DNA of 64,000 nucleotides from an uncultured Clostridia bacterium (GTDB lineage Bacteria; Bacillota; Clostridia; Christensenellales; CAG-138), in NCBI GenBank assembly GCA_944366945.1, contig CALVWJ010000005.1:81906-145905 (forward strand). Reading direction: 5' to 3'. The number at the start of each line of letters is the position of its first letter. The first letter of the stretch is position 1. Both the position numbers and the translations under genes were made by a program. Below are positions 26,888 through 36,130 of the stretch, in pieces. Below the pieces are notes generated by a model. The model did no database searches and had not been told where the DNA came from. It saw only the letters and a list, made by a program, of their open reading frames with translations.

Positions 26888-28072
26888 TTACCGCGTCCTG
26901 CAAAGCCACGCTTCCGCGGCAGCGGCAAGCAGGGCTGCGCCGTCTGCGAGGCAGCCTTCATCCACCTGGAAGCGCGGGCTGTGGTTCCCTTCCGGGCACG
27001 CTTCCGCCTGCGTGCTGAAAAACCAGAATGTGCCGGGCCGCTCCCGCAGATAGCAAGCCATGTCTTCGCTGGCCATGCTGGGCGCTTCCGCCATGCGCAC
27101 GCGCGCTGCGCCAAAAAGCTCCTCTGCAAGCCCGCGTACCCATTCCGTTTCCGCTGCATCGTTCATTACGGCGGGTGTGATCAGCTCCTGCTGCACCGTG
27201 CAATCCCCGCGCATCGCCTGCGCAATGCCCTTTGCAACCGCTTCGATGCGCCGGGATAGCCGCGCGCACAGCGCATCCCCCGCCACCCGCAGAGAGCCCA
27301 TGAGCTCCACCGCATCCGGAATGATGTTATCGGAGACCCCACCATGGATGGAGGTGATCGAAAGCACCGCCGCCTCCTTCGCATCGCATTCGCGGCTCAC
27401 GAGCGTTTGCAGCGCCGATATGATCTCAGCTGCAATGGCGATCGGATCCACGCCCTGCGCGGGCGTACCGCTGTGGCATCCTTTGCCCTGCACCGTGATG
27501 GTAAAGCGCACCTTGGCCGCCATTGCGCAGCCGGGCTTCACCGCAACCGTGCCAACCGGGAGCGGGCCTATAAGCGTACCCACATGCTGGCCGAACACCG
27601 CCCCAACGCGAGGCGCATCCAGAATGCCCGCCTGCACGAGCAGCTCGGCCACGCCGCTGAGCTCCTCGCCCGCCTGGAAAATCAAACGCACCGGCCCGGG
27701 AAGCCTCTCCGCACGCCGCGAAAGCAGCTTCGCCGCGCCAAGGAGCATGGCGGTATGCGCATCGTGGCCGCAGGCATGCATGTTCCCGTTTTGCGCCGCA
27801 TACGGGAGGCCTGTTTCCTCCGCAATGTGCAGCGCATCCATATCCGCCCGCAGCGCAACGCCTACGCCATCCCCGCCGGGGATGACGGCGGTAACGCTGC
27901 TGTGTTGTTCATAAGGAGCATCGCAGCTTATGCCCATGCCTTTGAGCGTCTCCCGCACAAACGCGGAGGTTTTCGGCAGAATCCAGCCCGTTTCGGGCAT
28001 CCGGTGCAAAGCGCGATACCATGCGGTTATCTCCGGCGCGAGCGCGCGCGCCTCTTGAAGCAGTTTTTCCAT
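26888..28072 (-). CDS. M20D family amidohydrolase
   Basis: A 394-residue hydrolase of the hippurate hydrolase/IAA-amino-acid hydrolase/N-acyl-amino-acid deacylase group. Motifs are ALRADMDALHI, MHACGHDAHTAMLLGAAKLL, the catalytic Glu in FQAGEE and the dimerisation domain GCHSGTPAQGVDP. The start at 28072 fits the family N-terminus, but AGGAAGG sits 14 nt away, longer than usual. Another in-frame ATG lies at 28111. It is monocistronic. Confidence 0.9.
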   Translation of the reverse strand: MEKLLQEARALAPEITAWYRALHRMPETGWILPKTSAFVRETLKGMGISCDAPYEQHSSVTAVIPGGDGVGVALRADMDALHIAEETGLPYAAQNGNMHACGHDAHTAMLLGAAKLLSRRAERLPGPVRLIFQAGEELSGVAELLVQAGILDAPRVGAVFGQHVGTLIGPLPVGTVAVKPGCAMAAKVRFTITVQGKGCHSGTPAQGVDPIAIAAEIISALQTLVSRECDAKEAAVLSITSIHGGVSDNIIPDAVELMGSLRVAGDALCARLSRRIEAVAKGIAQAMRGDCTVQQELITPAVMNDAAETEWVRGLAEELFGAARVRMAEAPSMASEDMACYLRERPGTFWFFSTQAEACPEGNHSPRFQVDEGCLADGAALLAAAAEAWLCRTR

Positions 28073-28431
28073 TTTTATTCTGTTTTCCTTCCTGTAAGAT
28101 GGAGATCCCATTTGGGGCTGTTGCAGCCCAAGAAACCGGCGCGGCCGCCCGAACGGTTTCTTTCGGGCTGTGATACGCCCTTATGCCGCTGTTCCTATTA
28201 TTGCAGGTTTCGTTTCTTTTTTGAAGCCGGAAACCCCATTTTTCTCGCACTGGGGCTAGTCTGCAGCAAACCGCAGGCGCGCATCGGGCGCCATGACGCA
28301 AGCACCAGGAGCGCAGACGCTGCATATACAGCGCCCAGTACCCTATGGATTTTGGCGCACCATCTTTGCACAATGGACGTTTTCGCAATTCTCTTCTATC
28401 ATGATTAAGGCGCAATAAGGGAGTGCTTGCA

Positions 28432-28662
28432 ATGACGGTAAAACAGGCCAGAAAGCTCAGAAACGGCCTTATATGATTTGCGGCTTTCTGATCGCGTTGA
28501 TAGCGTATGTGTACTAACCCTTCATCTATGCTGGCTGCGGCCTCATGTTCTCCTGTTTGATCCCCCCATTTGATCTATAACAGATGCCCGCATTGCAAAA
28601 AACAGCTTGGATTGAATGAAGGCGCCTATTGCCAGCATTGCGGCAAGCGGATTGAGGACTAG
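28432..28662 (+). pseudogene. Decayed small membrane/zinc-ribbon protein gene
   Basis: A start with AAGGGAG upstream gives MTVKQARKLRNGLI and then a stop. A +1 shift continues with a hydrophobic helix (ICGFLIALIAYVY), a stop and a second hydrophobic stretch (PFIYAGCGLMFSCLI). A second shift gives YNRCPHCKKQLGLNEGAYCQHCGKRIED, a typical CPxC...CxxCG zinc ribbon, ending at TAG 28660-28662. The parts fit one ~75-residue protein with two membrane segments and a C-terminal ribbon, broken by two frameshifts and a stop. The shifts could in principle be sequencing errors. Confidence 0.6.
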
Positions 28663-28920
28663 ATTACAATCGCGGAGCGTCGCTTTCGGATGATCCTATC
28701 GGCCGGGAAGCATCCGCTTCATTTGCGAGGTCTACCTAATTGAAGCGCTGCTCTGAATAGCCGCCAACAGCATAGATATATTTTCCAGCGAATGGACTGC
28801 TGAGACCATACGCAACATCCACTGATGCATTCTTATTCGATCCACAAAATTAGCGATTAAGAGCTTTTGTTTTAGGGGATCCTGGGAAAGCATCGTCATG
28901 AAGGGGACATATCGTAGCAG
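28663..28920. other. Intergenic, nothing recognised
   Basis: No gene, RNA or repeat recognised between the zinc-ribbon pseudogene and the dispersed repeat. Confidence 0.5.
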
Positions 28921-29143
28921 CTGCATTGGTATCGTCGGGAGGCATACCACAGCGGGTATGCCTCCCGCTTCTTTCGCGCCTCTGCCGTCAGCTGCCCGTT
29001 TCAAGGGCGCAGCGTCAAGTTCGGCCGTATGTATTTGTTCCGGCGCATGGCAGCCGGCTACAGGCAGGGTGACCTCCCCTTTCAAGGCGAGCCAACACAG
29101 CGCCAGGGCGAATGGAATCGAAAGTGACCGGTGTTTCCCTATG
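28921..29143 (+). repeat. Dispersed intergenic repeat, copy 1
   Basis: Homologous to 42011-42180 in the same orientation. The two share CTGCATTG at the start, GCATACCACAGCGGGTA, a 29-bp exact block (28992-29020 and 42071-42099), GCCAACACAGCGCC and GTGTTTnCCTATG at the end. Copy 1 also has a 12-bp hairpin, GGGAGGCATACC / GGTATGCCTCCC. No conserved reading frame is evident. Confidence 0.75.
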
Positions 29144-29747
29144 TCCCACTCCCTTTATTTGGGCCTTTTATTTAATCCATATCGAAAATCGAGTTGCATC
29201 CTTTTGTGCGCACTGGGTATTGAAGTTATTGGTATCAATCGCTAGCATCCGTTGGAAAAACCAGCTTGGCAAAGGCTCCCTAGGGATCCGGGAGGCACAG
29301 TCCCCGGAGGCTCCAATTCGGATTTGCAGTGCAAGCTAAATTGCCTAAAGGGGCAAAAAAGGGTTCCCTAGGTGTGTGGTAAATCCGCAAAAACCTTGCA
29401 TAACAAACACAGGTTCCCTTCCGTGGCTACCCGACGCGCCTTTGCGCCAAAGGCGCTATGAAGTTCTTGAAAAAGCGGCGCACGCTCACTTTCTCGGCAG
29501 CGTGGTGCGTGGTAAAACAGTATGGATCCGCTGCGTAAATTAAGGAAGGTGAAGCTGCTATAAGGAAATTAGGGCGTAATTCCTTAAATATGGAAATCTT
29601 CCCTTCATGCATTTCTGATGCAGCACTTTCCGCGTTTATTTCTTCTGCCTAACAAATTGGGCGCCTTAAGAGCACGGGCGAACAGCCGAAGTCCCCTCAT
29701 GGGGGCCGTTGCATGGCATCCGTTCTATATGCCCCCGTTTCTTAAAT
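29144..29747. other. Intergenic, nothing recognised
   Basis: About 600 bp of mixed composition without a credible gene. Short open frames have no ribosome-binding sites or recognisable motifs. Confidence 0.5.
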
Positions 29748-30674
29748 TCAGAGAAGGTTCTTTTTCTTGAAATAGAGGATCTCTACCACAACGATCAGCA
29801 CGCCCACAATGCAGATTGCAGGATACCCAAACTTCCAGGCCAACTCCGGCATATTGTGAAAGTTCATGCCATACCAGCCGGTTAAAAGCGTGAGAGGGAG
29901 GAAGACTGTGGAAACTACAGTAAGCAGCTTCATGGCGGCGTTTTGCTGCAACGAAATCTGCGTTTGATACATTTCGCGGATCTGCAGAAGATATTCGCGC
30001 AACGTTTCCACGTGGCTGTGCAGCAGCGCGACCCGATTCACAAAATAATCAAAGCTCCTGCAATCTTCTGCGGTAAGCATGCCGTTGATGTTGGAACGCA
30101 ACGCCGTGCCAAGGCTCATCAGCTGGTAATAATAGGATTGAAGCGCCATAAGCCCGCGCCGATAGGGGATAAGCCGCTGGATAAAATCCCGGGGAAGTTT
30201 TTGCGCTAAAGCATCCTCCAGCGCAGAAAGTGCATCCTCGGTTTTTTGCAGATAGGGCGCATCCTCATCGATCCAGAGGTTCAGCATACGGCAAAGCAGG
30301 CCGCAAAGCGTGGTTTCCAAGGGAAACTGATTTTCCCGAATGCGTCCGAACAACCGCTCCGTAAGTTTCTCTTCCCCAATTAGATACATCCCGTTTCCAA
30401 TCAAGCAAAACCCTATTCGGCTTGGTTTCGCGCGCGTGCCGCCCTTTTCCGGGATGCAGACTATACCAAGGATGCAACTTCCTAAAAGCTCCACGCGCGT
30501 ATATTCGGAACGCTCAAAAAAACGCAGCGCCGCCTTGTGGTGCGCAGCGCCCGCTATGGCATGGCTGAACTCCTCTAGGGTAAGCAACGTTACGATTTTC
30601 GCGCCGTTTCCCTCCCAGCCCGTGTGAGATGGATCTACCTTATGCAGCATTTCCCCAAGCACATATTGTTTCAC
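29748..30674 (-). CDS. CorA-like divalent cation (Mg2+) transporter
   Basis: A 308-residue CorA/MIT-family channel. It has a cytosolic N-terminal domain, a long helix and two C-terminal membrane segments. The signature YGMNF follows the first (TVFLPLTLLTGWYGMNFHNM), and a short basic tail (FKKKNLL) ends the protein. I prefer a GTG start at 30674, which follows AGGAGG at 8 nt. An upstream ATG (30722) lacks a site. The regulatory N-domain is shorter and less acidic than in classic CorA. Confidence 0.88.
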   Translation of the reverse strand: MKQYVLGEMLHKVDPSHTGWEGNGAKIVTLLTLEEFSHAIAGAAHHKAALRFFERSEYTRVELLGSCILGIVCIPEKGGTRAKPSRIGFCLIGNGMYLIGEEKLTERLFGRIRENQFPLETTLCGLLCRMLNLWIDEDAPYLQKTEDALSALEDALAQKLPRDFIQRLIPYRRGLMALQSYYYQLMSLGTALRSNINGMLTAEDCRSFDYFVNRVALLHSHVETLREYLLQIREMYQTQISLQQNAAMKLLTVVSTVFLPLTLLTGWYGMNFHNMPELAWKFGYPAICIVGVLIVVVEILYFKKKNLL

Positions 30675-30800
30675 TGCGTTCGCCTCCTGCCAGCAGGCAA
30701 GTTGATTTGCTTTGTTTATCATACCATGTTTTGCGCCATCGTTCTACAGGTTGGCGCTTTTCACGCCGGGTGCATATGCTTTTAGAAAGGAGGGAATCCC

Positions 30801-30956
30801 ATGCAGGCAGATGAATATGTGTTGCTCGGCGCGGCGCTTGCGTTGGAAATCGCCGAAGGGCTTTCCGGCGATGCGCTCGACGTGGCCGCCGCACTTTACA
30901 CCGCGATCGGCGATCAGCTCGCGCTGATTTCCGCAGCACGCGCAAAAACGAAATAG
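30801..30956 (+). CDS. Small DUF6774-like protein (51 aa)
   Basis: AAAGGAGGGAATCCC precedes an ATG that opens a 51-codon frame. The protein is alanine/leucine-rich and probably two amphipathic helices (LLGAALALEIAEGLSGDAL, then AALYTAIGDQLALISAA). The pattern resembles the DUF6774 family of short Clostridial proteins with unknown function. It is divergent from corA, and no partner gene is apparent. Confidence 0.7.
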   Translation: MQADEYVLLGAALALEIAEGLSGDALDVAAALYTAIGDQLALISAARAKTK

Positions 30957-31168
30957 AGGCGCAAAACGTCTTTGCGCGCTCAGCTGCAAGTTGAAGCGCA
31001 TGCAGCATGCCCGGTTGGGCTTGGCCAATCACGCAGGCGCTTTGCAGGGGAAGCAAAGCGCAAACTCCTGGCACATTGGCCTAAGTGCCGCTGTTTAAAC
31101 ACGCAACACCGCATAAAACTCGGCAGGCTTTTTTATGCTTTCTTTTCAGCCCATTTGCATTTAATAGA

Positions 31169-31208
31169 ATGCGGCGCAGCCTGGGAATCGAAAAAAGCTG
31201 CGCCGCAT
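31169..31208. promoter_or_regulatory. Inverted repeat upstream of tspO
   Basis: Perfect 12-bp arms ATGCGGCGCAGC (31169-31180) and GCTGCGCCGCAT (31197-31208) with a 16-nt spacer, ending 35 bp before the tspO start. No T-run follows, so an operator or mRNA structure is as likely as a terminator. A possible -10 (TACAAT, 31208-31213) overlaps its right end. Confidence 0.45.
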
Positions 31209-31243
31209 ACAATAAGGCAAAAGATGAAAGGTTCCTGTTCGCT

Positions 31244-31747
31244 ATGAAATCCGTTTCAAAAAAAGATGCCGCAAAGCGGGTGGATTGGAAGCGCCTCATC
31301 CTCTGCCTTGTCCTGCCGCTCGCCGTGGGCGGGCTGGCCGCACTCCTCACCGGGGAAAGCATGCAGCGCTATTCGGAGCTTGCCCAGCCGCCTTTTGCCC
31401 CGCCCGGGATTGTGTTCCCAATCGCCTGGACTGCGCTCTACCTCTTGATGGGCATTTCCTCCTACCTCGTTTGCGACGCACCTGCGCCGCTTGCGCTGCG
31501 AAAGCGTGCCGCCGTGCTGTATATCCTCCAGCTTTTCTTTAATTTTGTTTGGCCGATCCTGTTTTTCAAATTCCAGGCCTACCTCGCCGCTTTCATCTGG
31601 CTGTTGGCGCTGCTTGGACTCGTGATCGCCATGGTGCTCGCATTCCGGCGTGTCAGCCACGCCGCAGCCTGGTTGCAGCTTCCCTATTTGCTCTGGGTCT
31701 GCTTTGCGGCGTACCTAAACTGCGGCGTCTGGCTGCTCAACGGCTGA
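31244..31747 (+). CDS. TspO/MBR family protein
   Basis: A 167-residue membrane protein with five hydrophobic helices and TspO signatures: QPPFAPPGIVFPIAWTALYLLMG after helix 1, LFFNFVWPILFF in helix 3 and a C-terminal WVCFAAYLNCGVWLLNG. TspO proteins bind porphyrins and other hydrophobic ligands and act in tetrapyrrole or stress responses. The start at 31244 fits the family, though AAAGG is 13 nt away. It converges on trmO with an 11-bp overlap of the coding ends. Confidence 0.9.
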   Translation: MKSVSKKDAAKRVDWKRLILCLVLPLAVGGLAALLTGESMQRYSELAQPPFAPPGIVFPIAWTALYLLMGISSYLVCDAPAPLALRKRAAVLYILQLFFNFVWPILFFKFQAYLAAFIWLLALLGLVIAMVLAFRRVSHAAAWLQLPYLLWVCFAAYLNCGVWLLNG

Positions 31748-32441
31748 GCGCTGCAAGCGGTACCACCTCGCACACCGTCAAAACGCCTTCCCGCACCCGG
31801 AAGCGCACATCAAACCCGGCGTATTCAAAGCCATAGCGCTGCTCGGGGTCATCCTGGTAAGCCGGCCGTGGGTCCTGCGCAAGGGAAGCCAAAAGCGCCG
31901 CCCGCTTCTCCGCAGGAATGCAGCGGAGCCATTCCTCCGGGAATTCCACTGCAAGTGCATAGGAATACCGTTCGCCTGCAAACCCATCCTGCGCATCCGG
32001 GTGGCTGTCCGTAAACGACAGGTATGGTTTAATGTCATAAATGGGCGTGCCATCCATCAAATCGGCGCCGGAAACATGCAGCACCCGTCCAAGGCCCTTT
32101 CGTATCTCCACGCCCTCGAGCCGCACGGAGGAGAGGCCCAGCGGGTTGGGGCGAAACGGAGAGCGCGTTGCAAACACGCCCATGCGCCGGTTCCCTCCCA
32201 GGCGCGGGGGCTTCACCATGGGCGACCAACGCTCCTGCCGCACCTCGGAAAAGCCCCAGATCAGCCAGAGATGCGAAAATTCTTCAATGCCGCGCAGCGC
32301 GTTTGCATCGCGGTATTCGGGTTCAAACACGATCGTCCCCGTTTGTTCCGGCACAAGGCCGCTCTGCCGCGGGATGCCAAACTTGGTTGTAAAATCGCTC
32401 TGCATGCGCGCGATCACATGGAGGGGCAGGGGTGCTTCCAT
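31737..32441 (-). CDS. trmO: tRNA m6t6A37 methyltransferase (TrmO/TsaA family)
   Basis: A 234-residue SAM-dependent enzyme of the YaeB/TsaA/TrmO family, which N6-methylates t6A37 in tRNA-Thr. Motifs are GIPRQSGLVPEQTGTIVFEP, LWLIWGFSE, GVFATRSPFRPNPLGLSSVRL and DLMDGTPIYDIKPYLSFTD. The ATG at 32441 follows AAAGGAG. The C-terminus overlaps tspO tail to tail. Confidence 0.9.
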   Translation of the reverse strand: MEAPLPLHVIARMQSDFTTKFGIPRQSGLVPEQTGTIVFEPEYRDANALRGIEEFSHLWLIWGFSEVRQERWSPMVKPPRLGGNRRMGVFATRSPFRPNPLGLSSVRLEGVEIRKGLGRVLHVSGADLMDGTPIYDIKPYLSFTDSHPDAQDGFAGERYSYALAVEFPEEWLRCIPAEKRAALLASLAQDPRPAYQDDPEQRYGFEYAGFDVRFRVREGVLTVCEVVPLAALSR

Positions 32442-32903
32442 AAGGACTCCTTTCCGAAAAGGCAACGTTTTCCAAAACTATTTTACAAAACCATTTTAAA
32501 ACAGGAAAAAGCGATGGACAAGCCCTGCCGCGATGGTTCGAAACACAGCCGCGCCGCTTTTTTGAAATTTCCATGCCCGCCTTACGCCTGCGGCCCGGCC
32601 GGGATGCCATTTCGTGAAAACCTTGCCAGCAAGTTTTTTTGCGAATTTGCAGCATATTTTCCTTAAATTTTCCTCGCCCTTTAACCTCGTGCCACAAAAT
32701 CCAACGCCATCTTTTAGGGACTACACCCTATCGAACCTCAAAGGATTCTGCAACAAGCGCAACGCCGCGAACAAGCCTTGCCAGCAGTTGGGAATTCTTA
32801 AATCCCCTTAATCCGGGGTAAGCGCAGGTTCGCCGCAAGCCGGCGCACATGGGCAGATCCGCTCCATTTCGCAGCAGTGCGCGACCCTTTTTCCGGCGCA
32901 TAA
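32442..32903. other. Intergenic, nothing recognised
   Basis: About 460 bp upstream of trmO and downstream of the lipoprotein terminator. No gene or RNA recognised. It should hold the trmO promoter. Confidence 0.45.
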
Positions 32904-32932
32904 AAGCTGCGGGCAAGATTTGCCCGCAGCTT
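32900..32932 (-). terminator. Terminator of the lipoprotein gene
   Basis: Perfect 13-bp stem AAGCTGCGGGCAA-GAT-TTGCCCGCAGCTT. On the minus strand it is followed by TTTTATG. It lies 36 bp past the stop codon. Confidence 0.85.
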
Positions 32933-32967
32933 CCGTTCCCAGCGTTTCAGCTCCACTTGGAGTTTTT

Positions 32968-33435
32968 TCAACCGTTTTCCGTTCCCGCCGTGGTACCTTC
33001 CGGCGTGCTCTGCGCGTTGAACGGCAGAAGCGTGCCATCCGCCTGTGCGTAGACTTCCGTGGTGTTATCGCCCGCGCCTTCCAGCATCAGATGGTACATC
33101 TGCTTATCCATATAAGTTGCATATACTGCGCTTTTGATGGTTGCCTCGGGATATTTCTCCTTCACTGCGTTGGTAACCTTTTCCGGCAGGCTGCTGACCT
33201 CCACGGTCTCGCCTTCTTTAAAACCTTCGATGGTGTTGTCCACTCCATCGGTTGTCTCCGGTCCCATCGTTGGGGAAATAGCAATCGTGGGATCTACCAC
33301 GGGGCTTGCCGTCGGCTTCACGGTAGTGCTCGGTTTCACCGTGGGCGTAGGCGTAACGTCGCCGCTGTTGCAGCCGGCGCCGAGCAAAAGCAACGCGCAG
33401 AGCAATACGGCCAAAATCATACCATGTTGTTTCAT
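32968..33435 (-). CDS. Secreted lipoprotein with PepSY-like C-terminal domain
   Basis: A 155-residue precursor. It has a short basic start, a hydrophobic signal (MILAVLLCALLLLGAGC) with a probable lipidated Cys, then a Thr/Pro/Val-rich linker (residues about 25-60), then a domain with SLPEKVTNAVKEKYPEATIKSA and an A-Y-M-D-K-Q-Y-H strand pattern typical of PepSY-like modules. It should be anchored outside the membrane. Function is unknown. The ATG at 33435 follows AAGGAGG. Confidence 0.78.
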   Translation of the reverse strand: MKQHGMILAVLLCALLLLGAGCNSGDVTPTPTVKPSTTVKPTASPVVDPTIAISPTMGPETTDGVDNTIEGFKEGETVEVSSLPEKVTNAVKEKYPEATIKSAVYATYMDKQMYHLMLEGAGDNTTEVYAQADGTLLPFNAQSTPEGTTAGTENG

Positions 33436-33554
33436 ACTGTGCCTCCTTGTTGATTCCGGCGTGCGCCGGCTCTTTTCTGCGGTTAGTATTCCCAACGCAG
33501 CGCGCAGTATACCATCATATGCACTGTACAATACAACGCGCTTGCGTGAAGGTG

Positions 33555-33583
33555 TTGCGCCTGTTTTTTCAATATGGTATGCT
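33555..33583 (+). promoter_or_regulatory. Promoter of the TIGR00300 gene
   Basis: TTGCGC (33555-33560), a 17-bp spacer and TATGCT (33578-33583), with TGG just before the -10. Confidence 0.5.
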
Positions 33584-33639
33584 ATGGAACGTATTCAATC
33601 CGCAAAAAATATGATTTTGCCAAAACAGGGGGAGTTTTG

Positions 33640-34731
33640 ATGAGTTTTACGCTGCGCGCTTATGCGTCGCCAGATTTTTCCAAAAAACAGTTTGTGGATG
33701 CGCCGGAATCCGTTTGGATGCCTGCCCCAGCAGATCAAGTCGCCCCGGAAGGGTTCCACGCGATGAGCATCTATCCGGAATATTTCAAAATCGGCGGCAC
33801 CTGGATGCTGGCCCGCGAAAGCAGGATGGACTGCGTGCCCGTGTTTGAATATGGCGAAATCGCTGTGCGGGAAATCCGCACGTTGCGCCGCGGGGACCTT
33901 GTTGCCGTTGGGCGCACGGAAAACGGGGAAGACGGCATTTTTGTTCACCCGAACGGTTTTCAAGAAACCCGCACCCACAACGAAGTGTTTTCCTTCCGGC
34001 AGGGCCGCTCCCGCGAAACCGCTTTCTCCCGGGACTACGATGAGCTTTACGGTCTGCTTAGGCATGAGCGGGAACATGGGAAAATCGTTTGGGTGATGGG
34101 CCCGGCTTTTGCGTTTGATTACGACGCACGCAACGCGTTTTCGCTGCTGATTGCAAATGGCTATGTGCACGCCTTGCTGGCAGGCAACGCGCTCGCAACG
34201 CATGACCTTGAAGCGGCGTATCTCAAAACCGCGCTCGGTCAAGATATTTACACGCAGGAATCCCGCCCCAACGGCCATTACAATCACCTTGATACGATCA
34301 ACCGCGCGCAGTATCACGGCAGCATCGCCGCGTTTATTGAGCGCGAGGGCCTCTCGGACGGCATTATGTACCAATGCGAAAAACACGGCGTTCCCTATGT
34401 GCTCGCAGGTTCCATTCGGGATGATGGGCCGCTCCCCGGCGTGATCCGCGATACCTATGTGGCGCAAGACCACATGCGCGCGCAGGCGCGCGAGGCTACA
34501 ACGGTGATTTGCATGGCCAGCATGCTGCACTCCATTGCTACCGGCAACATGACCCCAACCTACCGCGTGCTGGCCGATGGTACCGTGCGCCAGGTGTATT
34601 TCTACTGCGTTGACATCGCGGAGTTCGTGGTCAACAAGCTGACCGACCGCGGCAGTCTGGCGGCGCGTGGCATTGTGACCAACGTGCAGGACTTCATCGT
34701 TACGCTCACCAAGGGGCTCGGGCTGCAATAG
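33640..34731 (+). CDS. TIGR00300-type protein, predicted ornithine cyclodeaminase
   Basis: A 363-residue protein matching the LOR/SDH-domain (TIGR00300) family. Members include the archaeal-type ornithine cyclodeaminase and the C-terminal half of cyanobacterial arginine dihydrolase-cyclodeaminases, converting ornithine to proline and ammonia with NAD. Family-like blocks are VWVMGPAFAFDYDARNAF, LLAGNALATHDLEAAYL, RPNGHYNHLDTIN and LAGSIRDDGPLPGV. AGGGGGAG precedes the ATG. It stands alone, with no arginine catabolism genes nearby. Confidence 0.75.
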   Translation: MSFTLRAYASPDFSKKQFVDAPESVWMPAPADQVAPEGFHAMSIYPEYFKIGGTWMLARESRMDCVPVFEYGEIAVREIRTLRRGDLVAVGRTENGEDGIFVHPNGFQETRTHNEVFSFRQGRSRETAFSRDYDELYGLLRHEREHGKIVWVMGPAFAFDYDARNAFSLLIANGYVHALLAGNALATHDLEAAYLKTALGQDIYTQESRPNGHYNHLDTINRAQYHGSIAAFIEREGLSDGIMYQCEKHGVPYVLAGSIRDDGPLPGVIRDTYVAQDHMRAQAREATTVICMASMLHSIATGNMTPTYRVLADGTVRQVYFYCVDIAEFVVNKLTDRGSLAARGIVTNVQDFIVTLTKGLGLQ

Positions 34732-35268
34732 CCAAGCCCAGGCGCAGCGCTTCTTCTTTTTTAAAATTGAAAGGTTCATTGCATGCAAGCGGCGCGCATT
34801 CTCTGCGCGCCGCTCGATCTTTTCAATTGCAACGGAAACGGGTTAAATTCAATATCGTGCGCTCTGCCGCAGATGGCTTTGCTGTATTGAAAGCAACGTG
34901 CGTAAACGCGGCATCATCCACAGCCAGCCCGCTTTTTCCTTCCACCTGTTCCGCGTTTCAAGCAAGCGCGTCCTGGTGCGCGCAACAGCGCTAAAATCCA
35001 CCCCAAATCTTTCCAGGCACCTTAAACATGCGCGCACCGCAGCGGGCGCGCCCCATGCAAAAATGCCAAAGCAGCCCCTTGCAAGCGCCTATTGCATTGG
35101 TGCGCTTCGTTTGCCCTTTTCAAGCCGCTGAAGGCGCACGCTTTCCAAAGGATAAAATGCAAAAGCGCATCCGTTTCCCACAGCTGCGCAATTTGTGGTA
35201 TACTAAAACGGTTCCGGCCGTTTGCCGGAGCGGAGACCAAAGAAAAACACAGGAGTTAGCACAAAATC
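34732..35268. other. Intergenic with terminator and extended -10 promoter
   Basis: A 10-bp stem GCGGCGCGCA-TTCTC-TGCGCGCCGC (34789-34813), followed by TCGATCTTTT, probably terminates the upstream gene. TGGTATACT at 35196-35204 is an extended -10 for the thioesterase gene. The middle 370 bp holds nothing I recognise. Confidence 0.6.
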
Positions 35269-35766
35269 ATGCCCGAAATCCACAACAGCGTCCAGATGCA
35301 AGAAAGCGTAGAGACATCGTTTGCCTTCCTCGCGCGCACATTGCCGGAAGCCATGCAGAGCCTGGCAAAGCCGCAGGTGATTGCATGCGATTATGAAGCC
35401 CGAACGCTCGAGCTGGCCTTTGAGATCCAACACTGGATGCGCAACCCGAAAGACATCCTTCACGGCGGCCTTGCCGCCATGATGCTCGACAGCACCATGG
35501 GCATCCTCTCGCGTTGCTTTGCGCGCGGCGAAGGGATCACGCCCACCGTTGCTATGGAGGTTTCCTACCTGCTGCCGATTCCTGTCGGAACGCGGCTGCA
35601 TATACGCGCGCGTGCAGCGCATGCCGGGCGTGCAATCAACAACATCCTGGCAGAAGGATGGGTGGAAGGTGCGCCAGGCAAGCTTGTTGTTACCGCTTCG
35701 GGTACATTTTATGCCGCAGGCGCGGCGGACGGAGCCGCGCAACATGCGCCTGCCGGTTTACGATAA
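35269..35766 (+). CDS. PaaI-like hotdog-fold thioesterase
   Basis: A 165-residue hotdog protein of the 4HBT/PaaI group, hydrolysing acyl-CoA thioesters. HGGLAAMMLDSTMGI carries the conserved HGG and the catalytic Asp region. VAMEVSYLLPIPVGTRLHIRARAAHAGR is the second half of the fold. AGGAG lies about 12 nt before the ATG, after a 55-nt leader. It is monocistronic. Confidence 0.88.
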   Translation: MPEIHNSVQMQESVETSFAFLARTLPEAMQSLAKPQVIACDYEARTLELAFEIQHWMRNPKDILHGGLAAMMLDSTMGILSRCFARGEGITPTVAMEVSYLLPIPVGTRLHIRARAAHAGRAINNILAEGWVEGAPGKLVVTASGTFYAAGAADGAAQHAPAGLR

Positions 35767-35780
35767 ATCAATTTATCGTA
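35759..35780 (+). terminator. Terminator-like hairpin at the thioesterase stop
   Basis: Nine-bp stem TACGATAAA-TCAA-TTTATCGTA that includes the stop codon. It is A+T-rich, with a weak T-run. From here to 36130 the sequence is A+T-rich with no gene recognised. Confidence 0.45.
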
Positions 35781-36130
35781 TCGGTTTACTTCCGTATTTT
35801 TTATCTTTTTTGCGTTGTGCTCCCCGCAAGTTGCATGCGAGGAGCATGCTTTCTGCACCAGTGCCGCCACGATCAAAAATGCATATACAGCGTATCTCTG
35901 TTCTGTAAATTCCGTTTTATATTTATTCTTTTATTTTCAATATTTCATTCGTTTAATACGATTTCTTCAGTTATTTCTTCGTTGTTTTAACGTTTATCTT
36001 CCGTTTGCGTAAAATGTCAAATCGTGTCGCAGCTCATCCTTTTATTTACAAAATAACCCATATTGCAAAAGGCAAATGCAAGCCCGTCGCTTCCTTTTTG
36101 CAGTGTTCATTGAAGGATCGCTGCATGCCC

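Noticed and set aside
28732..29085. 117-codon minus-strand frame over the dispersed repeat
   Set aside because: The second repeat copy does not keep the frame, and there is no SD or family similarity.
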